From NCBI GenBank assembly GCA_036897485.1, contig JAYMTF010000180.1, positions 1 to 47,290 of the forward strand: a DNA stretch of 47,290 nt, in the 5' to 3' direction. The notes under the pieces are model-generated. The model was not told the DNA's origin, ran no database searches, and saw nothing but the letters and a program-made list of their open reading frames with translations. Shown here piece after piece: positions 12,022 to 25,800 of this stretch. The DNA comes from Pelargonium nanum. Its lineage: Eukaryota > Streptophyta > Magnoliopsida > Geraniales > Geraniaceae. A program made the position numbers and the translations under genes. Positions within the stretch are counted from its first letter, which is position 1. Each line of letters starts with the position of its first letter.

Positions 12022-14231
12022 GGCGATGCGGAGGTTCTCAGCTGGACTGCGTCGCTCCTCTTTGGATCAAAATCGAAATCAAAATCTGTGAACAGGAAAT
12101 GAAATTTAGGTCACCGAACAACAATAATCCGACCAAAAATTGAGGTGGGAAAAGACATGATTCGATTGATTCACCTTTTGGCGAAGAATCAGAATTTAGG
12201 AATTAAAGTGAATTTTTAATAATTGGATTAGGATCTTTTTGGTGAATTTGTTGAGAAAAATCAGAAAAATGGAGGAGAAGAAGGTGGAGGAGAAGGGAGG
12301 TCCGTTTGGTTGATTGATTACTTTTGTTCAACAACTTTTTACAAGACTTTTTGGGTCCCTTGCCTTGGCTAGAGTCATTTCATTTATTACTGGTCGGGTC
12401 GGGTCATATACCTACTCTTTCTTTGTTGTTTGGGCTTTCTCAACCTAATGTAGTGATGTTGCTATGGGCTGAATTTAGTCTAGGCCTTAACTCCAAAAGG
12501 AAATTTTTGTGTCTACAAACTTTATTTTACAACAACTCACTAGTTACAAGTGACATACTTTCAACAACCTTCTCTCTATAAATTGTGCAAGAGTCTCTCA
12601 TGCAAGCTCCCCCATCCACGTGTTCCTCCGACTAAGCATGCCCTGCTTGTCTGCCTCCGTGGCTACACTGCCTAGAGAGGTTGCAACGCTGAGATTCGCC
12701 TCTTATAGATTTGCTCGCTCGCTCGTCTATTTGGTTCCACACACTCAACCCTTTGAATCCACACTTTAAGGCTTGTCAAGACTCCCTAAATCTCACCAGA
12801 GTTCGTCTTTTTTTCTAATCACTATGAGAATTCTCAAGGTTCTCTGTGACTTCCTCTCCCTCACAAGGCTTGCGAGAGCCCTCTCGTTCCTCAGAGGATC
12901 ATATTTTTGACACATAGTCACAATGAAAGCCAAGTCCCCACACTTCAATCCTAAGAAAGTTTTACATGCTTAACATATGTGAAGGTTGTCGTGTCACTTC
13001 TATAACAGGATTTATCATTAGGATATTGCACTGGGAAAAGTAGACACTCCTAGAGCTCAATTTCTTCTCCATTATTACCGGTGAAGGTCTCAAAGCCTAA
13101 TTGCACACATGGAAAAGGTACGCTCAAAGGACAAACCATGAACCCACAATGGGCCTCATATCCTCACCGATCAACCATGGGCTGCCAAGCTACCCATATT
13201 AGTTTGTAATTATAAATATCACTTCTTGGTAAGAGGAATATGATTTCATTCTTACACATTTCACTTATGTCTCCACATTCTCACTCTAGAATTCTCTTTA
13301 CCAAAATGTTGTTCAAATTTTTGCATAGTAGATTTTTACTCTCATGCTCAAACGAATTTTCTAGACTTTCCGCTGACGATGTACTACCTTGCGCAAGCTC
13401 AAGTATCCTGAAACAATGAATTTATCTTCAAGCTATTGCACTAAAATTGATAATTAAAATTTCATGCATTAATATTTTGATAAAAGTTATAGTACCAAAA
13501 TAATATTTTCCCCCTATTTGAAATGCCACCAAAACCTAAGTTACTTCTCACCTAATTATCCCTCTATTGTGTCCAAGCTTCAAACAAAATAAAAACTAGA
13601 ATCATAATTTCCCCTTTTGTCCACACTTATTTTGTGGGGAGAGATCTCAAAAATACTTTATAGCTAGATGGAAATTGTCCACTATTGGAAAGCTTCAATG
13701 GTTTCTCTTTTTGCCTAACAATGCTTTACTATATTAAATTATAGGTAGAGAAGAGATCCACTAACTAGGTCACTTTTCTTTTTCTTTCTCTTCCTGTATT
13801 CCAAACAAGGCACCTTCTGTTGTGACATGATCTTCAACTTCCAATTGAAAGCTCCAAATGTGAATATATAAAGATTTATAGTATGATATTAAAGTTCCAT
13901 TTTAGTCCCAAAAAGGCCATACAGTGTCAACAACCCCACAACTATTGACATTAAAGGTCCTTCCATGATTCATGGGCCCATTTCATGCCCTCACGCACTG
14001 CTTTATGTACTGCCCACAAAAATTTGAAGGTATATTGAAAAACGTTGCTATATTATTTCAGTTTTTTTTTTAATGGGCATGTAACTATGTAAGTTGCAAG
14101 TAAATTTTCAAGAAATTTACATTTTTTGAAGTTTTTTTAAAGATATATTTTTTAAGTTAAGGGTGTGCATATGAATTGAAAATTTTGTATCTTTTGGTTA
14201 AAAAAAAAAGATTGTATCTTTTAAAACATTG
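12022..14231. other. Intergenic: upstream of the TRAF-finger gene, no gene seen
   Basis: The first 150-250 bp should hold the 5' UTR and promoter of the minus-strand TRAF-finger gene; a purine-rich run (GGAGGAGAAG type) lies near 12270-12300. From about 12590 to 13400 the sequence is richer in C and G than its surroundings and could be old transposon sequence, but I recognise no coding motif or terminal repeat. Confidence 0.5.
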
Positions 14232-14247
14232 AAAAGAAGTCGTTATA

Positions 14248-14408
14248 CCCACTGGGTGTTGCGCAGTTGGTGCGCTGGGGCTGCGTGAGTGGGAAGAGCT
14301 CTTGAGTTCGATCCCCACTCAACACACATGTGAGGGAGATGTGAGAAATCCTTAACCCTGTGACCGAAAGTGCGAGCCTGCTCAGGAACCCCATGGTTTA
14401 AACCGAAA
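14248..14408 (+). mobile_element. tRNA-derived SINE with perfect 16-bp target duplication
   Basis: A 161-bp body is bounded by identical copies of AAAAGAAGTCGTTATA at 14232-14247 and 14409-14424. The head looks like a tRNA gene: an A-box-like TTGCGCAGTTGG near 14259 and a B-box-like GAGTTCGATCC near 14304. An unrelated body follows and the 3' end is A-rich. The undamaged duplication suggests a fairly recent insertion. It lies in the long gene-free stretch, far from either gene. Confidence 0.85.
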
Positions 14409-14424
14409 AAAAGAAGTCGTTATA

Positions 14425-15540
14425 TTAACAAGTAGAACAAACAGAGATCAAGTTCTTACATATCCACAAATGTTGATGACCTTCCTTGATTACCTATATT
14501 TGGCCAAAAGATGAATCGTATATAGAGCTACAACTTTCTTATTAACATACAATATTGCACCTCTAAGGTGACAGTCGAAAAACAAATGTCTACTACAACT
14601 GCTACACAGTCTGCTCTACGATTTTTTGCATCTAAGTCACGTGATTGGATGGTCCTGTACAAAGACAATAAGTTAGTTAAAATGCAAACATTATTAATGG
14701 ATTGAGGATGGTGTCAAATTAAGTTCCAATATATATATGCAGTATCCGTGTTGTTTGACCTTTAGGTTTTGATTTATATCTCACACTTTCGTCTTGGCCG
14801 GGCCATAATTAGAGCTATGGGTACATATTTTTGTAGATTATTTTGAGTTAATCCTATTAATTAGAAAAAAAAAAAACCACATTAAATCTAAGTATGAACA
14901 TCCCTTCAAAAAAAAATCTAAGTATGAACATTGAGAGAATAAATGAACATGCACTCTCCGTATGTAAAGGACACGTGTTTCGAGTACATGATTTAGATAA
15001 TATATAATCTAATCTAATCTAATCTTGTTGTTTATGTGCCATAATACATGTGATTACCATCATTGCAATACATGATAATTATATATGGATCAAGCTTAAT
15101 GCAATGTTAGGTTAGGTCTCTCCCACAAACTAATCCAATCAATAATGAATGAATAGAAATGAGTGTCTTAATATATTATTGCAAGCCATATTTGACTTGG
15201 TCTTTAATATCTGTTCTTTAAATAACTTGTAATTAATATGTAATTGCATGTTGAAATCACCTTTTTACAACCTACTCGATCAGATTAGTTGATATAAGTT
15301 GGTTAAACATGCAACATTCATATAAAAAATTGTATTTTATGCCTTTGATTTGGTTTAAATGTGCATTATTATACAAGAAAAGAGCATTTTAACTTGTTTT
15401 TTATATATACATAAATGAAGTAATTAAACTCATTGAAAATGTGGTGTACTATTGAAAATGTGGTGTACTCATTGAAATCATTTTAATATGCAGTGAGTCT
15501 CTTTGACTCGATATCAAATTAGCATATTAGAGTGTTCAAT
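14425..15540. other. Intergenic, no gene seen
   Basis: AT-rich DNA without a supportable frame. It has small local repeats only: the 14-bp phrase TGAAAATGTGGTGT occurs twice near 15434-15465, and AATCT units repeat at about 15007-15024. Confidence 0.5.
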
Positions 15541-15579
15541 TTTTTTTTTTTGTCTACGTGTTGATGAAGTTGTATTGAA

Positions 15580-16440
15580 AATGTTCTAAATCTAGAGTCA
15601 TAGGGATTGGAGCTTGAGACTGTGGTTCTAGGTGTCAGAGCTAGAGGGTAGGGTGACTTGCACAAGGGTAACACATCATTAACAGGAAACTTGCGTGTGC
15701 TCTTAGGAATTTGTCTCAGACATGAAGTAAAAATCTACGGACCCGAATCACACCTTGATAGGAAGAATTTTAGAGAGAGAAGTTTTAATGTAAGGAATGA
15801 GATCCCCTCCACTTAACAATGAGGGGTTATCTATACTTACAAACCAAGTTGATGATGTGGTTGTGTGCGACTAGATATTGATGAAGTGGGTCCGCTTCGG
15901 GCCCTTGCTTTCTTGGCACATCCGCGGGGCTGGATGAGCCTAAAACCCTCATGTTCCCTTAAAGCACCGCAGAGTGAATGAATCCCCTAAGAGAGCTTAA
16001 TGTTTTAGGTAGCATCCTAGTTTCCTAGTACAGTAGGGAGCCTTGGAAGTGCCCCGATAAAGATGTGGCCTTAGAGAGAAGGGAGGTTCTCCTTGAGAGG
16101 CTTGGTAGCTAGGTGCTTTAATTTTGGGAGCATTAGAGGGTATGAGGCTCATCTTGGAGGCTAAGTGAGATGGAGAGGTAGGAAGCTTCTCTTAGAGGTG
16201 AAACACGTTTTTTGAATTTTTTAAAACTCATCTTGAGGAAGGGGTCTTTAAATTGAGGCTTTTGATTGTATGGGGCGTCCTCCTAAAGAAGAGGTTCCTC
16301 TAGGAGGTAAAGTTCTCATATCGGCGCCGGGTGGGGGGCTCTTGGAGGTGAGGTCATCCTATACTTCTTGTTTGTGATGTTATTGGGCCGTTCTAGTGTG
16401 GGTGGTTACTTGCCACTCGAACACTACATGCCGTTTTGTC
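15580..16440. mobile_element. Unclassified GC-rich repeat, possibly a retrotransposon or LTR piece
   Basis: The base composition jumps from AT-rich to G-rich here and falls back at about 16440. Parts resemble the start of the repeat at 27066-29050 in the same order: CGGACCC, TTTTAGAGAGAGAA, a TTATCTATACTTAC-like phrase, then GTGGGTCCGCTTCGGGCCC compared with GTGGGATCCATTTTGGGCCC. This suggests two diverged members of one family. No coding motif, terminal repeat or target duplication could be fixed, so the bounds are approximate. Confidence 0.4.
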
Positions 16441-18690
16441 ACATTTGATTGTCACTTATAATATTTTAGGTAGTATGAATATACAATAGTTAAATTGTAA
16501 CTCATTCTAAACCAAAAGTCTATCAATTAACCGTCTATTGAGCTAAACTATATATACAACAAAGGACACAAGGATATAAATGGAAACAAATAAGTTGAGC
16601 CTATCCACACAAAAAGGTTGATAGTGTCAAAAAAAAAAATTCTAAAAGGGCATGCATCATCCAAATCAACCCCACCCTACCCCTAACTCCTCTTTTGGAG
16701 AAAGATATATAACATTAATTCGTTTGCTTCTCTAATTAGTACTATAACCATTTTAATACTATACCATAAACATCATCAAAAGCCACAATTAGAAGTAATA
16801 ATAATAATATTTTTATTTTTCAAATAGACAATGACCTTGAAGAGACATTTTCCACTTACTTTAATTTGGGATTATAAAGTAATGGAAGCTACAAACTAAA
16901 ATAATATTAATGGTAGATCATGCTCCCTTTTCTTGGTTTATGTAGTTAATATCATTTGGCTGATGATTGACACTTGTCCAATATTATTGTTTGAATTGCA
17001 AGTTGCTTAATTTGTAGCATGGAAGATTTATATTTTTATTATTTGTTGTCTGAGCCCTTGATTTTCGGGTGCCTTATCTCCAATGGCCAACCATTGGCTG
17101 GTCCCTCAGTACGAATCTCATTGGTTCTAACATTTTAATTCACGTGGACTCGTCCAATCCTAAGCTGAGATCAAGACTAGTATAGTACACCCATGAGTTC
17201 CACAACCCTAGAATATAAATAATGTGTTTAGGTTTTGGTCAGGCTGTCAAGAGCTAGCTTGATAAGTTGAGAATCACCAACTTGTAGATGTGTTTTTCAT
17301 GATTAAGGTCATTATAATTTATATATAAATGAATTCAGTCCGATAGAACTGAGATGATATATAAATTGTATACAAAGTGATGTGACAATCTACGTATTTT
17401 ATGTATATTTTATAATTTTGTAGCTTAAAATAAAGTTTCAACGAACAACAACCCAACATATATAATATCATCACCTTTCTATGAATTTCTAGCGCATAAC
17501 GTCTAGTATATAGGACATTTTACACACGTGACGTATAAGTCAATATTTGTATATAGCATTACTCTTTATATGTCATTGTTGTGTTCCAATCCAACTTTAA
17601 CCCTAAAAGCCAATTTGTTAGTTGTACTTGCAATTTTGCGCACATAGCATACTAGTGTTGAGATGCGCAAAAAATAGCTAGTATAAAATGCGCATAAACT
17701 AAAAAATAATAAAGAAATACAACATAATTCAAACCAAAAGTGATTAACAAGCGACTTATACCCTATGTTTATATAAACAAAAAGCGTCAAATAGTGATAA
17801 TATTGTTTATTCACGATCAATGATAATTTAAAATAAAACGTCATTATCAGTCGCGAATAAAGAAAGACTATCGATCTGACGTTCTACACAAGTTACAAAC
17901 GAACGGCTGAGATCACACATGAAAAGAAACCAACTGACGAATCCAAAGTTTGAACAACGCCCATCGATAGAAACAACAATATATATTTGGAAGAAGTCCT
18001 AAATACCCATCTGCAACATTTCTTGGAAAATGAAAAGATCAAGAGGTCATATATGAGATAAAACAAAGAACAAAGAACAAACCTTACTTCCATAACATAA
18101 AACCATTTCTGCATATAGTATTTATGGTGGCTCAGCTAGTAATATACGAACTCCGGTCGCATCGATAGGCGAAAACCAGTGTCTCCTTCACGTGGAGATT
18201 CATATAATGTGACAGTACTCAATCAGATCTCTGGACATGCACCATTGGGCTCCCATGCGCTAGGAAGGGTTTATACAATTTTTTTTACAAAATTACGTAC
18301 GAAACTTGTAATAGAAAAATGGGTTCCATGTGATTTTTTGATGAGAATAAGAATCTATATCCAAATGTGTTGTGGGTTTTTGCAGAATTTTGCAGTATAA
18401 TTAAGCCTAGTGGAAGACAAGATATGATGCATTCGAGTTTTTCACCTGACGGCGCTACTTTCCTGAAATGAACTCTTTTAATGGACACATAAATTGTAGT
18501 AAAATAATGGGTTTGGATTATATCTATGAGTTTCTCGAAGATTCTCGCTCCAAAAGTTGATCCAGAACCTTAACTTCTCCATATTTTTATGTCTTGGAGG
18601 ATGATATGTGACTGTAATTAAAAGACAGCTCGGAAATGTTAAAATGGACATTGGCAGCTGGAAATGCATGGTGTGAAGTACTTTGGCTTT
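16441..18690. other. Intergenic, no gene seen
   Basis: AT-rich DNA. Short open frames at 17566-18114 (minus) and 18179-18400 (plus) have no domain-like content and the low-complexity composition expected by chance. Confidence 0.5.
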
Positions 18691-18696
18691 GTCGTG

Positions 18697-19180
18697 TGCT
18701 TGATTCCATTATTTATTGTAATTGTTGAGAACTAAATCACTAATTAGATTTTTTTTTATTTAAAATAATCACTAATTAGTTGGATAAAAAAATCACTAAT
18801 TAGTCGCAAAGTGTTTTTAGTCATGATTTTGAGGTATTTTGTGATTATTATCTCCCCAAGTGATTTGAAATGCATCGATAGCGGATTAACAATTTCTTGA
18901 GTGTTGGTCACATAAGTTGTCAAAAAAAGATAAAATTACATCGGTTGTCAAATGAATTCCTTATAACTTAATTGATTTCATTATTTATTGTGCTAAGTCA
19001 CTTTTAGTACATGTTTAAAGTGTTTTTAGTCAATTTTGAGGTATTTTGTGATTATTATCTCCCCAAGTGATTTGAAAATATATCGATAGTCGATTAACGA
19101 TGAGCGTTGAGTTGTTAAAAAAAAGATCAAATTACATCGAAGATTAGACGAGTTTCTTAGAACTTAATAGATATCGCAGT
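18697..19180. repeat. Diverged tandem duplication of AT-rich DNA
   Basis: Two copies share a head (CATTATTTATTG, at about 18708 and 18978) and a core. The core GTGTTTTTAGTCA...GAGGTATTTTGTGATTATTATCTCCCCAAGTGATTTGAAA occurs at 18811 and 19020, 209 bp apart. Both then carry ATCGATAG, GATTAAC and AAATTACATCG. The copies differ by many substitutions and small gaps, so the event is old. Confidence 0.75.
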
Positions 19181-22044
19181 TAATAAATATAAGTTTTCTT
19201 TGTATGTTTGTCATGAACTTAATTGGTATTTGTAGAATGGTATATATGAACATGCTAGAGTGATTGATTTGATTGTGTTAGGTTTTGTTGTTGGAGCACA
19301 GGAGTTGTAGTATTAATTGTAGTTTAATTATTCTCTTTTCCTAATTTGGAAGGGGCAAGGTATTAAGGCTAGCAAATTTGATTCCATTTATAGAGGCAAT
19401 CTATGAATATGTAATTGTAGTGTTAAAGAAGCTAAAGTTGTTTGTAAGACAATATGCTTGAATGGATAGGAAGGCAATAATGAGCTCACTTGTTAATTAA
19501 TTTTTCATTTGTTAATATAATATGCTTAATTATTGGTCATTCTATATTAATACTCTATTCCAAATGGTGGAATATGATCATCATTGTTGAAGTTAAATAT
19601 AGTTTAGTTATATAATATTGTTATATTTTTTTATTAAGTAGGTATACAGATCACGACAGGTCATCAACAACTCTACTGAATATTGTTATACGTGATTCCA
19701 GCTGTACTCCACATTTATGAGTTAAATAATATTATTATTGAGTAACAATAACACATTATACATACATGAAATCGCTGAGGAACTGCTCTAATCGAGATAT
19801 TCCGTTTTTAGCTTTCTAATATCATTTCTTTCATAAAAAAATATACAAATCTCCTAAAGTCGATGTAAGAATGTGGTTGCTATACATAAAATGTAAGGAA
19901 AACTGTAATCCATAACGATAACAAAAGTCTCTCAAAAGAAATGTACAAGAAGTTATTATCGTTGTATGCAAAAGAAGTTCTTGAAAAACTCAGAACAGAA
20001 TGAAAACTCACCGTAGATGATCGTAAGAGTTCCACTCTCAAGTTGATGCAATAATGTATTTTCTCCTAAGAACACAAAGGCCTTTTATGCTTAGAAAAAC
20101 AAAGAATGGGTTGGGTAGATTTTGAAGTACAATTTGAAGCTTTTGAGAAGTGTTGTTGGGACAAAGCATTGGCAAGTTGTAATATATTAGGAACGAAAAT
20201 GATGCGATAATGTGGCAAGTTGGTAACGTGCAATTTGTCAGGAGATGAGAAGGGTTAGGTTTGTCATTTATGTTTCATGGTTGTTACCAAAATAAGGAGG
20301 TTTCAATTTTGGGATATTTTTCAGGCACGCACATCTATTTTCCATATTTGGAAACCTTAAAATCTGAAAAAGTTTAGTACTACTAAAGTCTCTTCTCGCT
20401 CTCCTTTTCTTTCATCGTACATTTCCATTCCCCACGTCTCCTACTGACACGTGGCTTTTTCGTGGCTAGCTTCATGGAGTTTTTTTTATGGACCACTTTT
20501 CTTTGTTAAAATACCCAATATATCCCTGATATTTTCCAAAATAAAGTGGAGGGTTAATTCTCATTATATATCAAACAATTTTAGTTTAGTGATTAAAAAA
20601 ACACATATTCCTTAAAAACACACATTTAATTCAATAAAACTTATCTAAATATGTCGGGTTACGCGGTTTAAGCGATTCGAGTTTCTTTTGAACTTTCGGG
20701 TTCGAGTATCAGTATAACTTTAAGAACTTAAATATTGAAATATATTTTTAAAATGGATTAAATCATTATTATTATAAGTGTGCCTTCAAAATTTGAAAGG
20801 ACTGTATTACAAAACAATACAAAACAAATGACATACGTATAACAACTTTAGTTGTATATAATTAGTAATTACAATGAAAGTAGAGTATGAAAATATAATA
20901 AATAAAGACCCAAAGACAAGTTGTTAATCTTTAAAATAAAATAATATTTGGATAAAATAGCTAGGAAATGCACTTTTTACACGTGATATGGCTGTGATTT
21001 GACCCAACTAAGTCGCCAATTAAGGACAAGAAAGTCCCAACTCTCAAGTCAAGCAACTTGCAATTACTTTTTTTCATTTTGATCTATAATTTTTTTTTCT
21101 TTTTAACTAAGGAATCTTAGGTTGCTCAACCATATAGATTTGCTTACCACCTTCATTTCTTATAGATTCAGCATAAAAGACCATTGAGGTTTCACAAGTC
21201 AATTTATTATTGTAATTTTCTTAGCCTTTACATAATTACTAGAGTAAAATTAGTTTATGACATAAGATTTTAGTTTTGTACCAATTAATATCATCTATGT
21301 TTATTTAAAACCATTTTATTGTATAAAAAATCTTAAGTATGGTTAGAAAAAGGCTGAATTTTATTTTTATATCCATCAATATCTTCCACCAAATGATCCT
21401 CCATTATTGGAAGTGACTTGTATTGCTATTAACAATATTTATAAGGAAAAAAAAAGAACTAGAAAGAAAACACTAGAATGGAAGGCACTATAGAAAGCAC
21501 TTGATTGCAATGGATGAAAGTAGCATGCTTACATACCACAACACAAACTAAAAATGTCATCTTCTCTAGCCAACTCTTTAAGATATGTTATAAAAAATAA
21601 ACTTTTCTACACTTCTTGTATCGTCATTTTGCTTAGATTTAATCCCAGCATAATTTTTGTAATTTTTTTAAACTAGAATTTTGGAGCTCCCGTAAGTACT
21701 CCTTCAAGCATATTACACGGGCAGGAAATGGATCCTCTGAGATCATTTACTGCTCGGGGTGGTGTCTTAGTGGTTGGATCAAACGAGAAGTTGTAGTGGT
21801 GACTCGGCGATATGAGAAACTTGGAGGTGATCCGGAGAAGCAGGAGACCTAGATGGAGTCTCGGCAAAGGAAAGAAGTTGTTTCGGGTCCCAATGAGAAA
21901 TAACCATTTTGGGTGACTTGAGAAGGTGACCTAAACACTCGTTATGTAGTATAAGTGTTACCGCTTTTCTCACAATTTTTAAAATGTCATAAGTGTACCA
22001 GGTTCGATTTAACAATAAATTAAATTGAATCACCATGCTTCGTC
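19181..22044. other. Intergenic, no gene seen
   Basis: AT-rich DNA upstream of the MADS-box locus. I see no coding frame with family features. From about 21690 to 22040 the composition is more balanced but still anonymous. Confidence 0.5.
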
Positions 22045-22134
22045 ATAACAGTGAAAGTTCGTCGCGATGAAGACTGTCCCTTAAGCGAAGTCACTGCTCG
22101 CATGGGCAACTCGTCTTTCCATATTCACTGTTAT
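22045..22134. repeat. Small inverted repeat, 11-bp arms
   Basis: ATAACAGTGAA at 22045-22055 is the perfect reverse complement of TTCACTGTTAT at 22124-22134. The 68-bp interior is not AT-rich. It could be a very short MITE or a chance hairpin about 0.7 kb before the MADS-box start codon. Confidence 0.35.
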
Positions 22135-22395
22135 AAAATCATTAGTCCATCAATAAGAGTTTTATTTTTACAAGCACCACAAAAATACAGCCCCAAGCCA
22201 AAAAGCACATTTATATAGTGAAAAACACAGGTGGGTGACAGTGACTCTAGCCGCCCCACAGCTCCAGTGATTTCGACAACTCCGAGGGGCAATACCGACC
22301 TTTCCACGTATAGAAATTCCCAAAATAGGAACGTATCCAAACGGCGGACAGCTCCACCAGCAAACGTTTAAAACCTGATCGGCATCCGATTGGGC

Positions 22396-22492
22396 CACGT
22401 GTCGATCATCGCTAAAAACCGCCTAGCGGTATCAAAACAGCAAAAGAGCGGTATTGGGTTCGTCTGTTTTAGAGAAAACTTTCCTTATATAG
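22396..22492 (+). promoter_or_regulatory. Likely promoter of the MADS-box gene: G-box and TATA box
   Basis: A palindromic G-box core CACGTG (22396-22401, within GGCCACGTGTCG) stands about 90 bp before a TATA-like TTATATAG (22485-22492). The start codon is 317 bp further on. A 5' UTR intron is plausible: GTAAAC at about 22605 could be a donor, and TTGTGTGGTTGCAG ending at about 22797 a good acceptor just before the ATG. Confidence 0.45.
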
Positions 22493-22808
22493 CAGGTTTC
22501 ATATATATTGTTGGTGATGCAAATACTGAATATATCTATAATCAGTAAGTACGGTCCCAGAAACAGCAAAAACCAGCGATTTCGAAGCCTCTGTTTGTCT
22601 CCATGTAAACTCCAATCCTCATTTTCTCTTTATTTTCCCTAATTTTGCTATCCATAGTCGTCGTCTTCTTTTACTGTAGTACTCGACTATTCTTTAATAG
22701 TAATATTAGTGGTTTTGTTGATTTGTGTTGTTTTTTCTTTTATTAGCGAGCGTAACAGTTGAGGCTTGAACCTGTGTGTTGATTTGTGTGGTTGCAGAGA
22801 GATCGGGA

Positions 22809-25800
22809 ATGGGGAGAGGGAAGATAGTGATAAGGAGGATAGACAATTCGACGAGCAGGCAAGTGACGTTCTCGAAGCGAAGGAACGGGTTGCTGAAGAA
22901 GGCGAAGGAACTGGCGATCCTGTGCGACGCGGAGGTGGGGCTCATCATCTTCTCCAGCACATCGAGGCTCTACGATTTCGCTCGTACCAGGTCCGCCTCT
23001 CTAAGATCTCCTCCTCAACAAAGGTTATTTATTATTTATTTATTTGTTTTAATTATATATATATATATTGTTATTTTTGTTAGATCTCGTATACATAATA
23101 CAATGACATTATTTGTGTTCATGAAACCTTTGAATATATATTAGAAGCATATATATTACTAATAATTTGGAGCATGATGTTAGGGTTTTTGATAATAGTG
23201 TAAGACTGAGCTCGATCCCTTGTGCTTTGCATTAAAACAGCCAAAGAATTATATGATGCACTTGTGGTTTCTTTATATAAGAAAGAGAGGAAAAAAAGAG
23301 AGTTGCTGATATTTATAATTTTAGGTTTTGCACATATATATGTGGAGTATTTTTTATAGCAACTCTTGGTAGATATTAAAGAGTGATCATATATATATAT
23401 TAATCAAATTAATTGCTGAGCAAATACATTTCTGTGTGATAATATTTCCAATAGCATTTGGCTTCAAATTTCTAACTTAGCATGAAATGTAGATGTAAAC
23501 TCAGACTACATTTTTTTTCTTCCATCAACCCAGTAATCGAAAATGCTAATTCTCTCGAGTCTTGAGTTGAGTTAATTGATTGCACATTTCTTTTGAATAC
23601 TTAAGTGGCTGCTAGTTTGATTTTAATGATGAATAAATTGTTTTTAGTTTACAATATTGTTGCTGTATTTCTGGTAACTTTTCAAGTTCTTTTGGAGTTT
23701 TATCATTTATGACAGTGATTACCAAATGTTGTTTCTTCTTGCTTTTAAAACTGTAGGAGAGGAGTATTTTGAAATGTCAGCATTATGTTTTAAACTATTT
23801 TTACTTACAGATTATTTGCAAGTTTGCTTTATAGGAAAGTTATTTACACTCATATATGAAAATTTCACAACTATTTTCATCTTCTTACATGTGCTGTATT
23901 CCTACAAAAATGTTTAAAGACTGTGAGCCTTAGCCCTTAATTAAGTAGTAGACATGCAACTAAAACGAATGTTATTTATAGTCAAATCATATTTCAAAAT
24001 AAATACAATGTTATTTGAAAAGAATATTTTATTATTATAAAAAATGTGAACCAGCTCATGATAACAAATTTCAGTTTTCAAAATTTAATTTCTACGGCAA
24101 AAGAATAAATTTCAACAAAAAGTTAATTGTTTTTCATAATGTTGTAGACTTGTAGTGCTATATATTATACTTAAAAGTCGTTATATTAGAACTACATTTA
24201 CATATTAGAATGCTCTTCCTTTGACTGTAAAATGCTGCACGGTTGATTTTGGGTAACTAGACCGCATTTGTTTTCAAAGTCAACCGTGCGGTCTAGTTAT
24301 CCAAAGTTATAGATATGCACACACCTCATTGCACACTCTCCTTGCACAATCTCCCGCACATCCTACATTCTGGCACATGCCTCATATCTCCTCTTGCTTA
24401 GCTTCCCAATATCCTAGCTAGCCTCAAACTCGAACATCTGCTCAACCTCAACTTTCAACCTCTCATGTCTCTGCGCTTTCACTTATATATACTGATCTAC
24501 GCTTCATATGACCCATGCCTTCTAACTATAAATTTAAGGAGTTGTGATCGTTCATTGAAACACTCACTTTAATTTGAACCAATCAAAACTAGACGTTACA
24601 TCATCCCTCAATATATATAGGTATAATTATCATCTTCCAATATGAGAATAAAGGTCAAATAGTCTTCTCACTTTCCTACTTTTGAAGATATACTATTTCC
24701 GGTCTTACTTGCAATCTAATCGTACTTTAGTCGTGGTTTTTAACGTATAATGTATTGAATTACACTTAACATGCATTCTTTTCATCTCATGTCCTAATTT
24801 CACTAGTTAGAAAAGTAGGAGATCTGTCACCACATTAAATTTCACTTATAAGCACATATTTTTTGAACGTTTATTTTTGTTATTTTATAAATTTGTACAT
24901 TTTTTTTTTCAATTTTTCTTTGTCAAACCTTTTTTTTTTACCAAATTCTTTTTAAACTCAATTCTCAAACATATTCTTCTAACTCATTCCAATCTCAGTA
25001 AAGTTACCAAACAAGCACGAAATAATTCTAAACTCTTCAAAATTTTCGCATGATCGTCATTGTACCATTGCACTATTAGTTTTATTTGATAGTTTAGTAT
25101 TTTATTGTTTAGTTGATTATAAAATTCACACAATGTCTAACTATATCTCCTAAAACTTTAAATAAAAGTTGTGTGATCGTAAAATTAAAAAAAAAATGTA
25201 ACTTAACGCAATTGTTCTAAACTTTAAACCCTTTTCACACAACCTTTTCTTTTATTTATCAAATTCTCTAACTCTTCCAAGTTTGAATGTACTAACTTGT
25301 TAATAAGATTAAAAGAAATCTTTTATCTTATGCCAAATGCGTGGTCACTAAAGCATATATGTTAATATCACTATGGAGTCGCAAAATGATTTATTTTAAA
25401 ATCTTTTGATGTGAGAGAAGATAATTCTGTTCATTATTTTAACAATCAATTTGAGACACAAACTTTGGAGAGTTAGTTTATTCAGGAAAAAAAAAGATAC
25501 TAATGTGAAAATAGCTTACAGTTCAAGATAGTAGTCTGAAATTTACCAAAATTTCATTAGCTTTGTCTATTATATGGTCTAATTTCATCAGATTTATACA
25601 AGTCCACAGTAGATTTTAAGTGCATCAGTTATGATTTTCATTAACTCATCTTTGCTCATGTTTTTTTATGCTTACTTTTTATGTAACATATTATGTTCTT
25701 TAGGTTTTTTTCCCCCAAAGCATACATTAACTCAAACCATGCTATTACATCCTGGTCCGTAACTCTTAACAAAAATAATTCAAATCCATCAATATTTCTA

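Noticed and set aside
17566-18669. Several short frames on both strands
   Set aside because: No domains, no codon bias and no splice-linked partners. Expected by chance in AT-rich DNA.
22766-23083. Second plus-strand frame across MADS-box exon 1
   Set aside because: It is a frame shadow; the MADS domain is in the frame starting at 22809.
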